DNA of 25,950 nucleotides from Bacteroidales bacterium (GCA_004557195.1 SFER01000005.1:1-25950); one strand, 5' to 3'. Positions 7,094-15,874 are shown, counted from the stretch's first letter. Notes: generated by a model from the sequence alone, not told the origin. Numbers and translations: made by a program.

Positions 7094-7861
7094 TTAAATT
7101 AAATTGAAGATTTTTTGCAACTTGGCACGGAAAGTTCTCCCCACAAGCACATCATCGTTGTTGAACGGAGGGAAAAGTGTGCATTTGTTGCCTGTAATGA
7201 GAGTGAGATAACGTGTATTTACAATATAAGATTGATGAGTTTGCACGAAACTTTTGCTGAAACCGAGAATCTGCTCGGCACGGATACTCTTGCGAAGCTG
7301 CACGAAACTGCCATCGATGATGGCAATCTCCCACACTCGGCGCTGCGAACTATATCGGAAATAGCCCACCTCACGGGGACGCACGATGCGCACCTCGTTA
7401 AGCGGAGTCAATACGGCAAAACTATCTTCATCGCCACACAATTCGCCCAGAATCAATTCGCCGGGCAACGATGAAATGTGCTTTTGCTGCACTGAGTGGC
7501 GATAGCGCTGTATCACCTTGTCGAGTTCGTTGGGGAGCACCGGTTTTAGCAGGTAGTCGTCTTCGTCGCGTGCAAAAGCATCGCTACTGTGAGAGCCGTA
7601 ATATCCGGTAAACACCACCACATAGGTGCTGCCGAGGCAAGCCCTCATTTCTTCAATCAAATCGAGACCTGAGCCATCAGGGAGTTCTATATCTACAAAA
7701 ATAATATCGGGGCACACATCCCCTATTTTTTGTTTCGCTTCTTCTATTGTCGTAGCAGTCCAGACATTCACAAAATCGGGATAGTCGATAATCTCTTTTA
7801 CGAGATTAGCCATGGCAGCCACATCATCATCCACTATAGCGAAACGAGCTTTTGTGTCCAT
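7094..7861 (-). CDS. LytTR-family response regulator
   Basis: This 255-residue protein has a receiver domain (about 5-125) with acidic pocket D11-D13, phospho-acceptor D57 in FVDIELPDGSG, T85 and K106. A C-terminal LytTR DNA-binding domain follows (about 150-253), with the typical RKSIRAEQIL and FVQTHQSYIVN stretches. Phosphorylation by the histidine kinase encoded just downstream should control DNA binding. The regulator comes first in the operon and the kinase second, 30 nt apart. The target genes are not shown here. LytTR regulators bind direct repeats of about 9 bp; I found no clear pair in the upstream region by eye, so autoregulation is not supported. Confidence 0.93.
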   Translation of the reverse strand: MDTKARFAIVDDDVAAMANLVKEIIDYPDFVNVWTATTIEEAKQKIGDVCPDIIFVDIELPDGSGLDLIEEMRACLGSTYVVVFTGYYGSHSSDAFARDEDDYLLKPVLPNELDKVIQRYRHSVQQKHISSLPGELILGELCGDEDSFAVLTPLNEVRIVRPREVGYFRYSSQRRVWEIAIIDGSFVQLRKSIRAEQILGFSKSFVQTHQSYIVNTRYLTLITGNKCTLFPPFNNDDVLVGRTFRAKLQKIFNLI

Positions 7862-7902
7862 ACTTAATAGAAATAAAATATAAAATAGTTGTCATTATTA
7901 AG

Positions 7903-7934
7903 CAAAGTTACAAAAAGTTTACCTAATTTGCAAC
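7903..7934 (-). promoter_or_regulatory. Probable promoter of the two-component operon
   Basis: On the minus strand TAACTTTG (7910-7903) is a perfect -7 element. GTTG (7934-7931) lies 20 bp upstream as a one-mismatch -33 element. It is the only such pair ahead of the response regulator gene. Confidence 0.6.
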
Positions 7935-8014
7935 AGCAAAATAACGAATGCGATTATATGGCTTTAATTTGAGACTATTTGTAGGTTATAGGCGTTTAAA
8001 CGAATGGTACTCTT

Positions 8015-8051
8015 AAATGAAAGCGGCGACTCCATCGGGTGGAACCGCCGC
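8015..8051 (-). terminator. Terminator downstream of efp
   Basis: Read on the minus strand, GCGGCG (8051-8046) pairs with CGCCGC (8028-8023) and inner TCCA pairs with TGGA around a CCCGA loop. TTTCATTT follows. It lies about 20 nt after the efp stop and fits an intrinsic terminator with an imperfect T tract. The rest of 7935-8014 holds only a 10-bp palindrome, CGTTTAAACG (7993-8002), of no evident role. Confidence 0.7.
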
Positions 8052-8072
8052 CGGATATCATCAAGTTAAATA

Positions 8073-8636
8073 TTACCTCACGCGGTTTACATAACTGCCA
8101 TCGCGAGTATCAATTTCGATTGTCTCACCGATATTGATGAACAAAGGCACTCGCACTGTAGCACCCGACTCCACGGTAGCGGGCTTCAAAGTGTTGGTTG
8201 CGGTATCACCCTTGAGACCGGGTTCGGTGTATGTAATCTTCATTTGCACCTTGGTAGGAACGTCGGCATAGAGGACAGTCTCGGAAGAAGCATCAGAAAC
8301 CACTTCGACAATCATACCCTCGAGGAGGAAGTCAACGCCGTTGATGAGGTCGTGGGCGATGGGTATTTGGTCGAAAGTTTCTTGATTCATGAACATATAG
8401 TCATCACCTTCTTTATAAAGATATTGGTGAGGACGACGCTCAACGCGCACATCTTCGAGTTTTTCACCGATGTTGAAACGGCGCTCGAGGACGTAACCGT
8501 TAACCACGTCTTTCAATTTGGTACGCATAAAAGTGTTACCTTTACCGGGCTTTACATGCAAGAAATCGATGCAGAAATAGAGCTTGCCATCCATTCTGAT
8601 GCAAGTGCCGATTTTAATGTCTTGGGCATTAATCAT
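8073..8636 (-). CDS. efp: Elongation factor P
   Basis: This 187-residue protein has the three beta-barrel domains of EF-P. It enters the ribosomal E site and relieves stalling at proline runs. The domain I loop reads KPGKG (29-33), placing Lys at the tip (K32), the residue that other bacteria modify. The rhamnosylated class has Arg here, so this is a lysine-type EF-P; no modifying enzyme is encoded in the window. The C-terminal barrel with VRVPLFINIGE and DTRDGSYVNRV is typical. It is transcribed divergently from rpmH and has its own promoter and terminator. Confidence 0.97.
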   Translation of the reverse strand: MINAQDIKIGTCIRMDGKLYFCIDFLHVKPGKGNTFMRTKLKDVVNGYVLERRFNIGEKLEDVRVERRPHQYLYKEGDDYMFMNQETFDQIPIAHDLINGVDFLLEGMIVEVVSDASSETVLYADVPTKVQMKITYTEPGLKGDTATNTLKPATVESGATVRVPLFINIGETIEIDTRDGSYVNRVR

Positions 8637-8682
8637 ATCTATCTATTTATAGTTTAAGAAAAAAATATCGAGTTTTACGCTG

Positions 8683-8714
8683 CAAAATTACTGCTTTTTG
8701 TCAAAAAACACAAA
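8683..8714 (-). promoter_or_regulatory. efp promoter
   Basis: On the minus strand TTTG (8714-8711), a 20-bp spacer and TAATTTTG (8690-8683). The leader to the efp ATG would be about 40 nt. Confidence 0.75.
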
Positions 8715-8741
8715 AAGTTTAGAGATAAAATGCACATTCGT

Positions 8742-8772
8742 TTTGTTTATTTCAAAAAAGTGAGTAATTTTG
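8742..8772 (+). promoter_or_regulatory. rpmH promoter
   Basis: TTTG at 8742-8745, a 19-bp spacer and TAATTTTG at 8765-8772. It faces away from the efp promoter, and only 27 bp separate the two -33 elements. Confidence 0.85.
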
Positions 8773-8817
8773 CAGTCCGAAAACAAAGAAAATAATAACA
8801 AATAAAAATAAAAGGCA

Positions 8818-8970
8818 ATGAAAAGAACATTCCAACCTTCAAACAGAAAAAGAGTGAACAAACACGGTTTCCGCGAAAGAATGGCAACAGCCGATGGTCG
8901 CAAAGTATTGGCACGTCGCCGCGCTAAAGGTCGTGTTCGTCTCACCGTAAGCGACAGTGTTCGTCGATAA
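8818..8970 (+). CDS. rpmH: 50S ribosomal protein L34
   Basis: A 50-residue, strongly basic frame begins MKRTFQPSNRKRVNKHGFR, continues with RMATADGRKVLARRRAKGR and ends SVRR. This is the near-invariant L34 pattern, a structural protein of the large ribosomal subunit. It is short enough to be missed by length cut-offs. An A-rich leader with AAAAGG just ahead of the ATG may serve as a weak ribosome binding site. It has its own consensus promoter and is followed by a terminator, so it forms a single-gene unit. Placement next to divergent efp appears common in Bacteroidetes, from memory. Confidence 0.98.
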   Translation: MKRTFQPSNRKRVNKHGFRERMATADGRKVLARRRAKGRVRLTVSDSVRR

Positions 8971-8991
8971 TTGCAATTAGCAGTTATCCCC

Positions 8992-9021
8992 AACCGCCGG
9001 CTTCTGTCAGCGGTTTTTTTT
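8992..9021 (+). terminator. rpmH terminator
   Basis: AACCGC (8992-8997) pairs with GCGGTT (9010-9015) around a 12-nt loop, and the T tract runs to 9021. It lies 21 nt after the rpmH stop. Confidence 0.85.
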
Positions 9022-9107
9022 GTATCCAAGCAGAAACTCCTCCGAAATCGGGATTTGAGGAATAGATTTCGCCGTAACTTTATACCACAATTGTAATTTT
9101 TAGTTTT

Positions 9108-10739
9108 ATGATGTCAATTTCGGGGCTTGCCGTTGAGTTTTCAGGCACTACCCTATTCAGCGATATTTCTTTTGTAATCAACGACAACGACCGCATCGCC
9201 CTCATGGGGAAAAACGGAGCGGGAAAATCTACAATGCTCAAAATCCTGGCAGGAGTGAGACAGCCCACACGCGGCTCGGTGTCGGTTCCGGCAGACTACA
9301 CTGTGGCTTACTTGCCCCAGCACCTGCTCACCAACGACTCCCGCACGGTGTTTGAGGAGGCGTCGCAGGCATTTGCCCACCTTTTCGAGATGGAGCAACG
9401 AATCAACACCCTCAACGATTTGCTCGCCACTCGCACCGACTACGAGAGCGAGGAATACATGCAGATTATCGAGGAGGTTACCTCACTTGGTGAGAAATAC
9501 TACGCCATCGACCTCACTCACTACGAGGAGGATGTGGAGAAGATTCTTTTGGGTCTCGGCTTCACAAGAGAGGATTTCAACCGCCCCACCTCGGAATTTT
9601 CGGGCGGATGGCGTATGCGCATCGAACTTGCGAAGATGCTGCTCAAAAAGCCCGACTTACTTCTACTCGACGAGCCTACCAACCATCTCGACATCGAGTC
9701 GATTCAATGGCTCGAGGACTTCCTCATCGCCTCGGGGAAGGCGGTGGTGCTGATTTCGCACGACCGGGCGTTTGTCGATCATGTTACCACACGCACTATC
9801 GAAGTGACGATGGGCAAAATCTATGACTACAAAGTGCCATACTCGCAATATCTCCAACTTCGTGCCGAGCGCAGAGAGCAACAACTCAAGAAATATGAGG
9901 AGCAGCAGAAGATGATTGCCGAGACACGACAATTCATCGAGCGCTTCAAGGGGACCTACTCCAAAACGCTGCAAGTGCAGTCGAGAGTGAAAATGCTTGA
10001 GAAACTGCAACTTGTAGAAGTGGATGAGGAGGACAACTCGGCATTGAGGCTCAAGTTTCCACCGGCACCGCGCTCGGGCAACTACCCGGTGATAGCCTCG
10101 GAAGTCGGCAAAAGCTATGGCGACAAAACCGTGTTCTCCGGAGCCGAATTCACCATCGAGCGTGGTCAGAAAATCGCATTTGTCGGGAAGAACGGCGAAG
10201 GAAAATCCACACTTGTGAAGTGTATCATGGGTGAAATCCCCCACGATGGCACAATCACCATCGGACACAATGTGAAGATAGGCTATTTTGCCCAAAACTC
10301 CGCTTCGCTACTCGATGAGTCGCTCACCGTGTTCCAGACAATCGACGATATAGCTCAAGGCGAGATTCGCAACAAAATCAAGGACTTGCTCGGCGCGTTT
10401 ATGTTTGGCGGCGAAGAGAGCGCAAAGCCGGTGAAAGTGCTGTCGGGAGGCGAGAGAACACGTCTCGCCATTCTCAAACTGCTGCTTGAGCCTGTCAACT
10501 TGCTTATTCTCGACGAACCTACCAACCACCTCGACATGCGCAGCAAGGATGTGCTGAAACAGGCACTTATCGACTTCGATGGCACCGTGATTCTGGTGTC
10601 GCACGACCGCGACTTCCTCGACGGACTCGTAAAGAACATTTACCACTTTGGCGGTGGAAAGGTTACGCTCCACCTCGAAGGAATCAAGGAATTCATGCAG
10701 CGCAAGCACCTGGAGAACCTGCGCGAACTCGAGCGTTAG
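9108..10739 (+). CDS. ABC-F family ATPase
   Basis: This 543-residue protein has two ATP-binding cassettes in one chain and no membrane segment, the ABC-F layout. The first cassette has Walker A GKNGAGKST (34-42), signature FSGGW (164-168) and Walker B with LLDEPTNHLD (186-195). The second has GKNGEGKST (360-368), LSGGE (445-449) and LILDEPTNHLD (466-476). The charged linker (about 241-325) between them is the part that reaches the ribosomal P site in family members. Such proteins relieve ribosome stalling or protect from antibiotics; housekeeping members resemble Uup, YbiT or YdiF, and nothing here points to resistance. The ATG at 9111 is an equally possible start. A weak promoter-like TTTG/TAACTTTA pair (9054-9082, 17-bp spacer) lies upstream. 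The stop overlaps recQ by 4 bp. Confidence 0.93.
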   Translation: MMSISGLAVEFSGTTLFSDISFVINDNDRIALMGKNGAGKSTMLKILAGVRQPTRGSVSVPADYTVAYLPQHLLTNDSRTVFEEASQAFAHLFEMEQRINTLNDLLATRTDYESEEYMQIIEEVTSLGEKYYAIDLTHYEEDVEKILLGLGFTREDFNRPTSEFSGGWRMRIELAKMLLKKPDLLLLDEPTNHLDIESIQWLEDFLIASGKAVVLISHDRAFVDHVTTRTIEVTMGKIYDYKVPYSQYLQLRAERREQQLKKYEEQQKMIAETRQFIERFKGTYSKTLQVQSRVKMLEKLQLVEVDEEDNSALRLKFPPAPRSGNYPVIASEVGKSYGDKTVFSGAEFTIERGQKIAFVGKNGEGKSTLVKCIMGEIPHDGTITIGHNVKIGYFAQNSASLLDESLTVFQTIDDIAQGEIRNKIKDLLGAFMFGGEESAKPVKVLSGGERTRLAILKLLLEPVNLLILDEPTNHLDMRSKDVLKQALIDFDGTVILVSHDRDFLDGLVKNIYHFGGGKVTLHLEGIKEFMQRKHLENLRELER

Positions 10740-12577
10740 ACAATAAGGTTGCGCTTGTATTCTTTTATCACCGCAGCAAACTCGAGCCAATAGCGTTCCG
10801 CCTTGATTTCGCCCACGCCTTGCACTTCGAGAAACTCACCCTTGGTTACAGGCATCAAAGACGCCATCTCTTGCAATGTCTTGTCACTGAAGATAACGTA
10901 GGCAGGCACACCAAGCCGCGAAGCGATTGAGGCACGAGTGGAACGCAACTTCTCGAAGAGTGTTGGCTGAGCACGATGCGGTTTTGCCGACTTTTCTCCA
11001 CCTTTAGCCTTCTTCTTGGCGGCTGTCGGTTCCTCAGGCTCGGTGAGCATCACAGGCTTTCCGCGCAACACTTCACGCCCGTAATCCGACACACGAAGAT
11101 GGTTCCCGTCATCGTAGGCAATCTCGATAAGCCCCATCTGCAAGAATTGGAGCATATAGGAAGTCCATTGGCGGAATGTGGAACCGCGCCCCACCCCAAA
11201 GGTCTTAATCTTGTCGTATCCCTTAGCGGCTATGTCGGCACGGCGAGAACCGCGGAGGATATCCACCACCATATTCATTCCCACCTGCTCGCCACAACGC
11301 ACGATTGCGCTCAATGCCATTTGTGCAAATTCCGTGCCATTGAAACGCTTTGGCGGATTCTTGCACACATCGCAGTTGCCGCAATCATGGTCGAAACGCT
11401 CATTGAAATAACTGAGCAGGATGCGCCTGCGGCACACTGTAGATTCGGCATATTCCTCCATCCTCTGCAGTTTCTCGTTGTTGATGAGTTTCTGCCCCGA
11501 TTCGGCGATAAACGATGTGAGGGTGATTACATCGGCATAGGAGTAGAACATATAAGTGTCGGCTTCGGCGCCGTCGCGTCCCGCACGACCTATCTCCTGA
11601 TAATAACTTTCCATGTTCTTGGGCATGTTGTAGTGAATCACCCAGCGGATGTTGCTTTTGTTAATCCCCATACCGAAGGCGATTGTAGCCACGATGATAG
11701 GAATCTCATCGTTGAGAAACTTGCGCTGCACCTCCTCGCGAGTGTTCGACGACAGTCCGGCATGATAGCAGGCAGCATTGTAGCCCAGGCGACGGAGCGA
11801 TTCGGCAACGTTTTCGGTGCTTTTGCGGCTCAAGCAGTAGATGATGCCGCTGTCGCCGTGATGAGAATCTATGATATCGACAATCTTGGACAATTTCCTC
11901 TTAGAGGTGTAGTTGCTGAGCACATTCAAGGAGAGATTGGGACGATCGAACGACGAAATGAACACTTGCGGGTCGTGAAGCCCTAATTGAGTTGAGATGT
12001 CGCCGCGAGTAATCTTGTCGGCAGTGGCGGTGAGCGCCATCACCGGCACATTAGGGAACCGCGCCTTGAGAAGGGAGAGTTTGGTGTATTCCGGGCGGAA
12101 ATCATGTCCCCACTGCGAAATGCAGTGCGCCTCGTCGATTGCGATGAAACTAATGAGCATGTCTTTCGACCACTGCCCCATGTCGGCGAGCAATCGCTCG
12201 GGAGAAATGTAGAGCAACTTGATTTTGCGGGCAAAAACCGCATCCATAATCGAACGGTTCTCATCGTCGCTCTGCATGCTGTTGATTGCCGCTGCAGGGA
12301 TTCCCATAGCCTGGAGCGCATCCACCTGGTCTTTCATGAGCGAAAGAAGCGGAGACACCACAATGGAGCATCCGTCGAGCATCAGCGACGGCATCTGATA
12401 GCAGAGCGATTTCCCGCCGCCGGTGGGCATCAGCACCACGCAATCTCGCCCCTGCAACGCACACTCTATCGCGTTCCACTGCATAGGATAGAAACTATCG
12501 TAGCCGTAGAACCTTTTGAGAAGCGACAATGCCACCTTCTTGGCAGTGACAGGATTATAGGATTGGTTAGAAGGCAT
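10736..12577 (-). CDS. recQ: ATP-dependent DNA helicase RecQ
   Basis: This 613-residue superfamily 2 helicase unwinds DNA 3' to 5' in recombination and fork repair. Motif I is TGGGKS (52-57), motif II DEAH (148-151), the aromatic-rich loop GHDFRPEY is at 157-164 and motif VI QEIGRAGRDG at 327-336. The RecQ zinc site uses C382, C399, C402 and C405. A winged-helix region follows, then a Lys-rich linker (about 515-535) and an HRDC domain (about 540-610). All catalytic parts are present. The start overlaps the 3' end of the upstream sugar transferase gene by 11 bp, so the two are likely translated from one message. The 3' end overlaps the convergent ABC-F gene by 4 bp. Confidence 0.96.
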   Translation of the reverse strand: MPSNQSYNPVTAKKVALSLLKRFYGYDSFYPMQWNAIECALQGRDCVVLMPTGGGKSLCYQMPSLMLDGCSIVVSPLLSLMKDQVDALQAMGIPAAAINSMQSDDENRSIMDAVFARKIKLLYISPERLLADMGQWSKDMLISFIAIDEAHCISQWGHDFRPEYTKLSLLKARFPNVPVMALTATADKITRGDISTQLGLHDPQVFISSFDRPNLSLNVLSNYTSKRKLSKIVDIIDSHHGDSGIIYCLSRKSTENVAESLRRLGYNAACYHAGLSSNTREEVQRKFLNDEIPIIVATIAFGMGINKSNIRWVIHYNMPKNMESYYQEIGRAGRDGAEADTYMFYSYADVITLTSFIAESGQKLINNEKLQRMEEYAESTVCRRRILLSYFNERFDHDCGNCDVCKNPPKRFNGTEFAQMALSAIVRCGEQVGMNMVVDILRGSRRADIAAKGYDKIKTFGVGRGSTFRQWTSYMLQFLQMGLIEIAYDDGNHLRVSDYGREVLRGKPVMLTEPEEPTAAKKKAKGGEKSAKPHRAQPTLFEKLRSTRASIASRLGVPAYVIFSDKTLQEMASLMPVTKGEFLEVQGVGEIKAERYWLEFAAVIKEYKRNLIV

Positions 12578-13949
12578 TTTTCTCCCCTTTTATGGCATTA
12601 AACACGGTGAGGAAGATTATCTTGAAATCGAGAGCGAGATTCCAGTTTTCGGCATACCAAACATCATACTCGACACGTTTCTGCATTTGCCACAACTCCT
12701 TGGTCTGCCCGCGATAGCCATTCACCTGCGCCCATCCGGTGATACCCGGCTTGATGATGTGGCGCATCATGTATTTGTCGATGAGTTTGCTATAATCTTC
12801 GGTGTGCTTAATCATGTGGGGACGCGGACCCACCACCGACATATCGCCGCGGAGCACATTGAAGAACTGCGGCAACTCGTCGATGCTCGTCTTGCGGAGA
12901 AAGTCTCCCACACGAGTTTTGCGGGGATCGTTTTTCGATGCTTGCATCGTGTCGCTATCCTTATTCACGCGCATTGTGCGGAACTTGTAGCAGGTAAATT
13001 CCTTGCCGCGATAGCCGGTGCGCTTCTGCTTGAAGAAAATCGGACCGGGCGATGACACCTTGATGGCTATTGCCACCGGGATGAGCACCAACGGAGAAAA
13101 AATCATCACCACAAGAGAGAAGAGGATGTCGAAAGCGCGCTTGATGACACGGTTCTGGAGCCTGGAGAGCGGATTGGGTCGCAGCGACAAAGCCGGAAGC
13201 GAGCCGATGGTGTGCAGCTCGAATTGTCGAATAAGTTTCGGACCGATAACCGGGACGAAATAGAAATCGACGGCATTGTTTTCGGCAACCTTTATGAGTT
13301 TATCCACCAAATCGTTGTCGATGCTGGGCATAGTGCAGAACATTTCATCCACAGGATGCTTGCGCACATATTCCTCCACATCGTCAACAGTACCGCGATA
13401 GTCTTTGATTGACTTGGCATATTTCTTATCGTCGAAGAAACCGAGCACGCGATAGCCATATCCGGCATCGCTGAGCATCTCCTCAAGAAGTTTAACCCCC
13501 ATCGAGCCACCGCCGATGATAATCACGCGACGGAAGTTGTAGCCATGCTTGCGATAGAGTTTAACCGCCTTTCTCGACATGAGCCACCACACGGCAATCA
13601 CCGCCAGGAAGAGCAGATAGAAGCGCCACATTACCGCCATGGGCATATCGCCATCGACAAGCACCGTGGTCATCGCAATGGAAACAATGGTATAAACCAG
13701 CACCATGTTCACCGAGCGGAGCAGAATCTTGTCGGCATAGATAATGCGTTGGGAATGGATGTCGGAGAAGAAAAATACCGTTAAGAGATACGACAAATTG
13801 AGCACCAACAGCGATTTGGTGTTGAAAAACACCTCGGGAGAGCCGTTGTACCAGAAAAAGAGTGAAAAATAAACCAAATTGAGCAATAGCACATCGACGC
13901 ATGTGATAGCGCTGCGCATAAACCGCCCATATCGAGTTTTTCTTTCCAT
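12567..13949 (-). CDS. Undecaprenyl-phosphate sugar phosphotransferase, WcaJ-like
   Basis: This 460-residue integral membrane protein starts surface polysaccharide synthesis by moving a sugar 1-phosphate from a nucleotide sugar to undecaprenyl phosphate. Four N-terminal membrane helices (about 15-34, 46-62, 80-98 and 107-124) precede a Rossmann-like domain with GGGSMG (146-151). A fifth hydrophobic segment (about 272-296) leads into the catalytic Bac_transf domain. That domain contains FKQKRTGYRGKEF (306-318), KFRTM (322-326), DELPQ (357-361), GPRPH (374-378) and KPGITGWAQVNG (400-411). The sugar is glucose in WcaJ, galactose in WbaP; sequence alone does not decide. No polysaccharide cluster surrounds it, so it acts with genes elsewhere. 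A hairpin lies just upstream of its start. Confidence 0.93.
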   Translation of the reverse strand: MERKTRYGRFMRSAITCVDVLLLNLVYFSLFFWYNGSPEVFFNTKSLLVLNLSYLLTVFFFSDIHSQRIIYADKILLRSVNMVLVYTIVSIAMTTVLVDGDMPMAVMWRFYLLFLAVIAVWWLMSRKAVKLYRKHGYNFRRVIIIGGGSMGVKLLEEMLSDAGYGYRVLGFFDDKKYAKSIKDYRGTVDDVEEYVRKHPVDEMFCTMPSIDNDLVDKLIKVAENNAVDFYFVPVIGPKLIRQFELHTIGSLPALSLRPNPLSRLQNRVIKRAFDILFSLVVMIFSPLVLIPVAIAIKVSSPGPIFFKQKRTGYRGKEFTCYKFRTMRVNKDSDTMQASKNDPRKTRVGDFLRKTSIDELPQFFNVLRGDMSVVGPRPHMIKHTEDYSKLIDKYMMRHIIKPGITGWAQVNGYRGQTKELWQMQKRVEYDVWYAENWNLALDFKIIFLTVFNAIKGEKNAF

Positions 13950-13963
13950 AGTAAGTTTATAAT

Positions 13964-13997
13964 CACCGCCTTAATCGAAATTCCGACCAAGGCGGTG
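13964..13997 (-). terminator. Intergenic hairpin between DUF349 gene and sugar transferase gene
   Basis: CACCGCCTT (13964-13972) and AAGGCGGTG (13989-13997) form a perfect 9-bp stem with a 16-nt loop. On the minus strand it follows the DUF349 stop by 26 nt and ends 14 nt before the next ATG. No T tract follows, so it may be a weak or rho-assisted terminator, an RNA processing site or a translation-controlling hairpin rather than an intrinsic terminator. Confidence 0.5.
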
Positions 13998-14023
13998 GTG
14001 TATTTGTTACAAACCGAGACAGA

Positions 14024-15874
14024 TTAATCCATCTTGGCATCAATCATTTTAACCTTATTCTCGAGTTCAACAAGTTCTTCTTTGATTTTCACGATTTTGC
14101 GTTCCATATCTTTGAGGAGCGAATTGCCGGTCTTGGATTTGGCTTCAAAGAAGAGCATATTTGTCTCATAAGTTTTCAATTCTTCGCGTTTAGCCTCGTA
14201 AGCTCTCATGAGGCGCTCGCGCTCGCGATACAATTTGTCGCTGTCGGAAGAGATTTTGTCGATCGACTTCTCATAGTTTGCCATGCGAGAGTGAGTCTCA
14301 CGGAGGTCGAACTTATCGTTCACCACCTTGACAACAGCCTGGAATTCGTTGTAGGCATTGTCTTTCTCCTTGAACGGAACGTGTCCCACTTCGCGCCATT
14401 GCTTGATGAGTTCCTTAACTTTAGCCTTTCCTTCGGGAGTAACCTCACCCTCGGCGAGAGCCTTGAGTTGAGCCACGATTTCGCGCTTGGTTTCAAGGTT
14501 GGCGTGTTCGGTCTTGCGAGTGCTTGAAGTGTTCTTCTCCTTCTCGGCGAAGAAGTGGTTGCAAGCATCGAGGAAACGGCGCCACACGGCATCGCTATGT
14601 TTTTTCAACACCGGACCTACGGTTTTCCATTCCTTGTGGAGCTCGTTGATTTCCTGAGTTGTCTTTTTCCAGTCGGTGCTATTCATAAGAGCCTCGGCTC
14701 GCTCGCAGAGAGCGATTTTCTTTTCGAGATTACGAGCGGCAGCCTCTTTCATCGACTTGAAGAACTCAGCCTTGCGAGCAAAGAATTCATCGCAAGTTTT
14801 GCGGAAACGGGCAAACAAAGCGGCATTCACGGCACGAGCGGCAAAGCCGATTTTGCGCCATTCCTCTTGCAGCTGCTTGATTTGCTCGGTAGCCTCGTCC
14901 CAAGCAGCATAGGTGGCGAGAGTGTTCGTATCGATAGCCTCGATGCGCTCGCAGAGAGCGGTTTTGGCTGTCTCGTTCTCTTTTTCCTTCTCTTTGCGAT
15001 TCTCGAAGAAGGCTTGATATTTCTTATTAATAGAGGTGGAGATTTCTTTGAAACGATTCCATACCTCCTCGCGAATTTCGGGAGCGATAGGACCTATTTC
15101 GCGCCATTCGTTGTGCAAATTCTGCAGTTTGCGGAAGGCGTCAACCACATCGCCGAGGGTGTCGAGTTCGGCAGCCTGCTTGATGAGTTCCTCCTTAGCC
15201 TCAAGGTTTTTCTTGAAGTCGTAATCGCGGAGGTCCTTGTTGATTTTGAGCAAGTCGTAGAAATTCTCGGTGAGTTGTTGATATGTTTTCCACAAAGAAG
15301 TAACGGTTTCGGCGGGGGTGTCGCCCACAGCCTTGAAATCCTGTTGCAACTGTTGGAATTTGTTATATTGGCGATTCACATTATCGACATCGGCGATTAG
15401 GGTGCGCATTTCGTCGAGAATGGCATTCTTTTTCTCGAGATTGGCTTGTTTTTCAGCCTCGATAGCGGCGAGTTGCTCGGCACGAAGTTCCTTGTACTTG
15501 GCAAGGAGTTCTTTCATTTTAATCTCGGCGGCATCGTCCATTACGGCAAAAGCAGCTTCTTCGTTTCCTTTGTCAAGGAATGCCTGTTTCTCGACCTCAA
15601 TTTCTTTTTTACGGATAGCAGCGAAAGCATTCTTGAGGCGCGTAACGGCATCTTTCACCTGGTCGGGCTTCTCCTGAAGGAGTTTTTCCATTTCAGCCAC
15701 GATTTCATCCTTTGACAAATCGATAGTCGCAATCTGACCTTGGGGTTCTTCGGCATTTTCGTCAACAGAATCCACATTTTCAGTAATCTCTAATTCGTCG
15801 GCAGCCGACGAATTGTTTAGGGTAGCATCTGCTTCTTGCAATTCAAGAGCATCTGATTTTTTAGGCATTTCCAT
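14024..15874 (-). CDS. DUF349 repeat protein, coiled and highly charged
   Basis: This 616-residue protein is rich in Glu, Lys and Ala and has no signal peptide or membrane segment, so it should be cytoplasmic. DUF349 units show as a recurring W/F-[RK]-x-[IV]-G core. The cores sit at QDFKAVG (178-184), EWREIG (256-261), EWRKIG (338-343), EWKTVG (415-420) and QWREVG (492-497), spaced 77 to 82 residues apart. The first unit is degenerate (F for W). An acidic N-terminal tail (1-50) and a C-terminal coiled coil (about 530-616) flank the repeats. The function of DUF349 is unknown to me. The second ATG (residue 3, giving MPKK) is an alternative start. A likely promoter lies about 60 bp upstream. Confidence 0.9.
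   Translation of the reverse strand: MEMPKKSDALELQEADATLNNSSAADELEITENVDSVDENAEEPQGQIATIDLSKDEIVAEMEKLLQEKPDQVKDAVTRLKNAFAAIRKKEIEVEKQAFLDKGNEEAAFAVMDDAAEIKMKELLAKYKELRAEQLAAIEAEKQANLEKKNAILDEMRTLIADVDNVNRQYNKFQQLQQDFKAVGDTPAETVTSLWKTYQQLTENFYDLLKINKDLRDYDFKKNLEAKEELIKQAAELDTLGDVVDAFRKLQNLHNEWREIGPIAPEIREEVWNRFKEISTSINKKYQAFFENRKEKEKENETAKTALCERIEAIDTNTLATYAAWDEATEQIKQLQEEWRKIGFAARAVNAALFARFRKTCDEFFARKAEFFKSMKEAAARNLEKKIALCERAEALMNSTDWKKTTQEINELHKEWKTVGPVLKKHSDAVWRRFLDACNHFFAEKEKNTSSTRKTEHANLETKREIVAQLKALAEGEVTPEGKAKVKELIKQWREVGHVPFKEKDNAYNEFQAVVKVVNDKFDLRETHSRMANYEKSIDKISSDSDKLYRERERLMRAYEAKREELKTYETNMLFFEAKSKTGNSLLKDMERKIVKIKEELVELENKVKMIDAKMD

Noticed and set aside
7993..8002. Palindrome CGTTTAAACG between efp and the response regulator gene
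   Set aside because: A single 10-bp palindrome with no second copy and no link to a promoter box.
9108..10739. ABC-F protein as an antibiotic resistance gene
   Set aside because: Its linker and context look like housekeeping ABC-F proteins, and no resistance or mobility gene is near.
12567..12577. Overlap of recQ and the sugar transferase gene as a frameshifted fusion
   Set aside because: Both proteins are full length with intact ends; the 11-bp overlap is ordinary translational coupling.
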